Assembly: GCA_019925795.1 (NCBI GenBank)
Contig: CM034304.1
Coordinates: forward strand, 17,376,228 to 17,440,227
Origin: Dendrobium chrysotoxum
Taxonomy: Eukaryota > Streptophyta > Magnoliopsida > Asparagales > Orchidaceae
Length of the DNA stretch: 64,000 nucleotides
Reading direction: 5' to 3'
The notes beneath the pieces were generated by a model, which was not told where the DNA came from, did no database searches, and saw nothing but the letters and a program-made list of their open reading frames with translations. The translations under genes and the position numbers were made by a program. Shown in pieces: positions 60,180 through 64,000 of this stretch; the stretch's first letter is position 1, and each line of letters opens with the position of its first letter.

Positions 60180-61636
60180 TTAAAAATTCATTTTCTTTTG
60201 ACTTGTAATTTCATACTTCAAATAATACTCATCACTATCTAAATCAGATGCATGCGATTCTAATTTCTTAAATTTAGCTTCTAATTCAATATGTGATGCT
60301 TTTAATGAATCATGCTCAATAATTAAATCAGAATGCTTTTTATTCAACTCATCAAATTCATCAAGTAATGACGTGATTGCTATCAAGTGTAGAATAATCT
60401 TTAATCAAAATTTCATGCTCTTTTTGTAAATTCAGAAATTCTAATTTCAAGCTAGCATGAGTTTTCTTAAGCTTCCTATATCATGAATAGATTTTTTCAG
60501 AAACATCAAGCAATTGATCGTACGTCAGTTCACATACCTCATCTTGGTCGGACTGACCAATATGCTCACCAGCCATCAAACATAAGTTTGTAACTTCCTC
60601 TTCAGCTTCAGTCTCAGAGGAGTCGGATGCAGAATCCATCCAGAAAGCTTTTTGAATCCTTTCTTAACCTTCATGAACTTGGGTTTCTCCTCACCTTTCT
60701 CCTTGCTTGGGTGAGCCTTAAGTGTAGGACAATCAACTTTTATATGCCCTGGCTTCCTACATTCAAAATAAACTGTATCAAAAGAACCTTTAAAATTTCT
60801 ACTATTTTTACCTTTGTTCCACTTCTGATAGTTCTTGTGTTTCTTCCTCAGAAAGCTTTTGAATTGCCTAGTGATTAAGGCAACATCATCATCATTAGAT
60901 CTTGAAGATCTAGAATCAAAATCAGTAGCCTTCATGGCTGTAGTCTTCTCTTTCTTCTTCTCACCTGTATCAAGCTATCTTTGATTCACCCCTTGCTCGT
61001 AAGTAACTAGTGATCCAAGTAAGTTCTCAATAGAATAAGTATTCAAATCTTTAGATTTAGTAATTGTAGTTATTTTGGTATCATAAAAAGAAGGCAAACA
61101 TCTCAGAATTTTGTTCACTTTTCATAGTTAGTGAGTTCTCTTCCTAAAGTATGTAGAGAGGTGACAATTTGAGTAAACCTAGTATATATTTCAGAAATTG
61201 ATTCACTAGGTTTCATGGGAAAAAGTTCATAGTCATGAAGAAAGATGTTCAATCTAGATTTCTTAACTTCTGATGTACCTTCATAAGTAATGCATAATCT
61301 ATCCCAGATTTCTTTACCAGTAGTGTAAGTAGAGAAACGCATGTAATCCTCAGATTTCAAAGCACAGAAAAAATAGTTCAAGCACTTTGCATTCGGTTGG
61401 GCTAAGTCCCGATCATCAAAAGTCCATTCGACAAAAGATAGTTCAGTTTTAACATTATTAACAAGTCTAAAAGATGCTTCATAGCCATCTTTAACAAGCA
61501 TCTACATGCGATAATCTATAGATTGTAAAAAGGTGGACATGCGAGTTTTCTAAAAATTAAATGGTATGTTATCAAAAAATGGTGTTCATGTAATTGAATA
61601 ACCTTCAACAGTATTACGATTACCAAAATTATCCAT
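60180..61636 (-). pseudogene. Sirevirus copy 2 gag, broken
   Basis: Start ATG at 61636 (minus). Open pieces at 61115-61501 (gag core with MLVKDGYE, GKEIWDRLCITYEG), 60576-60935 (zinc knuckle YFECRKPGHIKVDC, first Cys changed to Tyr) and 60180-60386 (coiled coil SLLDEFDELNKKHSDL). Stops and frameshifts separate them. Confidence 0.88.
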
Positions 61637-61692
61637 GGATTAAAATGCAAAATTTTTTAAACTTAATTTTTGAATCCCGCTCTGATACTACT

Positions 61693-63557
61693 TGAAAGTT
61701 CGTTAGGGATGTTAAGCCCTTGTGAACTAGTCTTGAGGCTAACCAAGAAGGGGGCTGAATTGGTTATTTTAAAAATTCGTGAGCAAAAATGATTTAGAAA
61801 AATCTTTTTGATATTTTTAAAAAATAATTACAGTTTCATGATGATGTGTAGATGTTCAACAATATCAAAATAATAATCACAATCACATGATCATCAATAA
61901 AAAAATAAATGCGGAAGATAATAAGAAAGAACACACCAGATTTTATAGTGGTTCAGTCAACTTGACCTACGTCCACTCCCTGGAGCCTCCCCTCTGAGTA
62001 TTGCATGAACACTAAGTGACTCTCCTTCTACTCCCACAGCAAGGCATAAAAGCCTGTACAAAACTCCTTTCCACCAACCCGGTGAGGTAGAGTACTTGGA
62101 CTCCTTTCGCTTCCTCCTGAAGTAGGCAGAGAACCTAGACTCCTTTCACTTCCTCCTGAAGTAGATAGAGAACCTGGACTCTTTCGCTTCCTCCTGAAGC
62201 AGGTAGAGAACCTGGATCTTCTTACGAATGATCTTCCCATAGAGACACCAATAAGATAAGAGACAATGACCGAAGAAGATGACTAAGATCCTTGCTTGGA
62301 GCAACCTTTGTGAATCCCTCACAAACTCCCCCTCACAAGATCTTCTCTCTCTCTCCCAAGATCTCTCTCTCTCTCTCAAGGTTCTCTCTAGAAAGGAAGG
62401 TGGCAAAAGATCTAAACAAAGATGACAAGAGATCTTAAATAGTAGGGCTCAAAAATTGCCCTAAATTTCAACTGGTTGACAAAGATCATCCAAGACGATC
62501 GGTAGATCATCTTGTACGATCAGTACAAAATCACATATATCAGCCTGGATGATTTGGTTCCTCTAGATGATCAGAAGACAAAATTTGTTCAGATCATCCT
62601 GTACAATTCTACGATCGTCTGGGATGATTAGTGTAAATCAGGATTTCATCTAGAAGATAGCTTGGGTCGTCCAAGGCAACTTGTGCTGGACGATCTCAAA
62701 ATGACTTGATCGTCCAGGATGATATCTCTATCATCCTATACGATTAGTTCAAAAATACCAATATCATCTTGTATATTATTTGGGTCATCCTGGGCAACTG
62801 ATGCTAGACAATCAAAAATGACTTGATCATCCAGGATGATATTACGATCGTCCCGTATGATTAGTTCAAAAATGCAAATATTATCCAACACATTATTTGG
62901 GTTATCTAGGAGAAAGGCTCTAGACGGTCAAGATTTCTAATGGATCGTCCAGGATGATCTTGTGATTATCCAGGATGATATGATCAAATCAATCAAACCT
63001 TAATTACTTTCCTTAATCACCAGACTAATTTAGGCATGATTATAAGGTATAATCCAGGATGATATATGTATCGTCCAAGATGATCAGACCAAATCTCTAA
63101 AAATAAAAATTTATCTAACTTAATCTGGCGGTTGAGAATTTTTGATTTGAGCCTATCATCCCGTACGATGGATTTATTATCCAGGATAATCAGCTTAATC
63201 AGACCGACTTAATATGGTCTCCCTAATTAGAGTTTCTATTTTCACTGGATCGTTCAGGATGATAGGAGTATCATCCAGGATGATATGAACAAAAATGAAC
63301 AAAAACTCCAACTTACTAAAACTCTCCTCCTGAGTGTGTGTGTGCAAGGTTACTTAGCTGGGGGATCTTTACCTTACATTTGACTTAATAAAGATGAAAA
63401 AAGTATATTGGACCTAAACTACAAAATAGACTGACTCAATCTTGGGCTGGCTTGAATTTACAATTGATCCTGTGAACCTAAAATATTAGCAACTTAAATA
63501 GACATGAAAGTGTTTACTATCATCAAAATCACAGTCCTTGAAACCAGATTCACAACA
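61693..63557 (-). repeat. 5' LTR of Sirevirus copy 2
   Basis: 1,865 bp, minus strand, TGTTGTGAATC at 63557 to GAACTTTCA at 61693. The PBS complement lies just to its left (about 61680-61690). It holds the same 41 bp-type repeat (62090-62220) and a more decayed palindrome array (62488-63290). Confidence 0.93.
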
Positions 63558-64000
63558 GTTACGCATTATTGACTCAGATGAGAAACCTTCACTTGGATAT
63601 CTATATGATAGAATGTATAGGGAATGAAAGGCAGTCAAAGCCATGTTTAGAAATATTAAAAGATTATATAAACCATTCACTAGTATAATTAAAAGAAGAT
63701 GATATACTCAATTAAGACAGGGCATCCATATAGCAGCATACTTTCTGAATCCTCAATTTTAGTATGACAAGGAGAATTACTGTCACAAGCCAGAAGTTAT
63801 TTAAGGCCTTGTTGAACTACTTGGAAATAAGGATATTTGTCCCAAGCCCACACTTATAATGAATATGGTTAGATTATTTCGTGATAGCTTAGAAAGTTTT
63901 GAAAAAAAATAATTACTCTAATGATGGCAGAGGAAATACAACATGATAATTTTCTTTTCAATGTTAATGCTTATACCTTTGGATTAAGGACAGATTATTT
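63558..64000 (+). pseudogene. hAT-family transposase, 3' continuation (runs off the window)
   Basis: Resumes the hAT frame after the GTTAC duplication: RIIDSDEKPSLGYLYDRMYR, LRQGIHIAAYFLNPQF, KENYCHKPEV, PTLIMNMVRLFRDSLESFEK. This is the region between the catalytic core and the C-terminal dimerisation domain of plant hAT/DUF659 proteins. Stops (TGA, TAG, TAA) are scattered through it. The C-terminal dimerisation domain would lie beyond position 64000. Confidence 0.85.

Larger units (their letters stand above)
50412..63557 (-). mobile_element. Sirevirus-type Ty1/copia retrotransposon, copy 2, decayed, with nested LINE
   Basis: Inserted on the minus strand into the hAT gene with the 5 bp target duplication GTTAC (50407-50411 and 63558-63562). 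On the minus strand the order is 5' LTR (61693-63557), PBS, gag, pol, PPT, 3' LTR (50412-52251). Without the LINE (53889-57045 plus one 14 bp duplication) it would be about 10 kb, like copy 1. The two LTRs differ more than those of copy 1 (low 90s percent by eye), and gag and pol carry many stops and frameshifts, so it is older. Same family as copy 1: same gene order, same LTR palindromes, same PPT pattern. Confidence 0.95.

Overview
This is nuclear DNA from a flowering plant; I cannot name the species. The evidence is the split-gene structure, a plant-type DNA ligase 6 C-terminus with GT-AG introns, Sirevirus-type Ty1/copia elements, RTE-clade LINEs with (TTG)n tails, a Mutator-like element carrying a Ulp1-type protease gene, and a hAT transposase with BED and DUF659 domains. 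The window is repeat-rich. Only one host gene is recognisable; nearly everything else is transposon.

Layout. 1-5636: the last seven recognisable exons of a DNA ligase 6-like gene (+). Its 3.26 kb fifth intron holds a Ty3/gypsy remnant (-) and a 5'-truncated RTE LINE (+). 5637-8628: AT-rich intergenic DNA with a 120 bp Tourist-like MITE and a half copy of the same family. 8638-16450: a complete MULE with 135 bp terminal inverted repeats and a 9 bp target duplication. It carries a FAR1-type transposase (+) converging on a Ulp1-like protease gene (-), both broken, with five arrays of an 11 bp GCGCTTTAGTT minisatellite in its non-coding parts. 16460-29466: repeat-derived DNA without recognisable genes, including a family of short hairpin motifs and two diverged 1.3-1.5 kb direct repeats. 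29467-39396: an almost intact Sirevirus (copy 1, +) with ATAAT target duplications. 39402-42274: host-side repeat DNA. 42295-45410: full-length RTE LINE A with a 20 bp target duplication. 45431-48910: intergenic DNA and a probable gypsy LTR. 49029-64000: a hAT transposase pseudogene split by Sirevirus copy 2 (50412-63557, -, GTTAC target duplication), which is itself split by RTE LINE B (53889-57045, TAGTGTTATCACAT target duplication).

How the parts relate. The order of events at the right end is clear: hAT element first, Sirevirus 2 into it, LINE B into the Sirevirus RNase H region. Most in-frame stops across the different elements are explained by C-to-T or G-to-A changes, as expected for heavily methylated, silenced DNA. 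The most striking structure is in the Sirevirus LTRs: seven pairs of a 15 bp palindrome (consensus ATCGTCCNGGACGAT), always with a 6-nt spacer of variable sequence (21 bp repeat), the pairs themselves recurring about every 105 bp. The geometry is kept in the second, older copy although its CpGs have largely decayed. This looks like a geometrically constrained, protein-binding or epigenetic control array.
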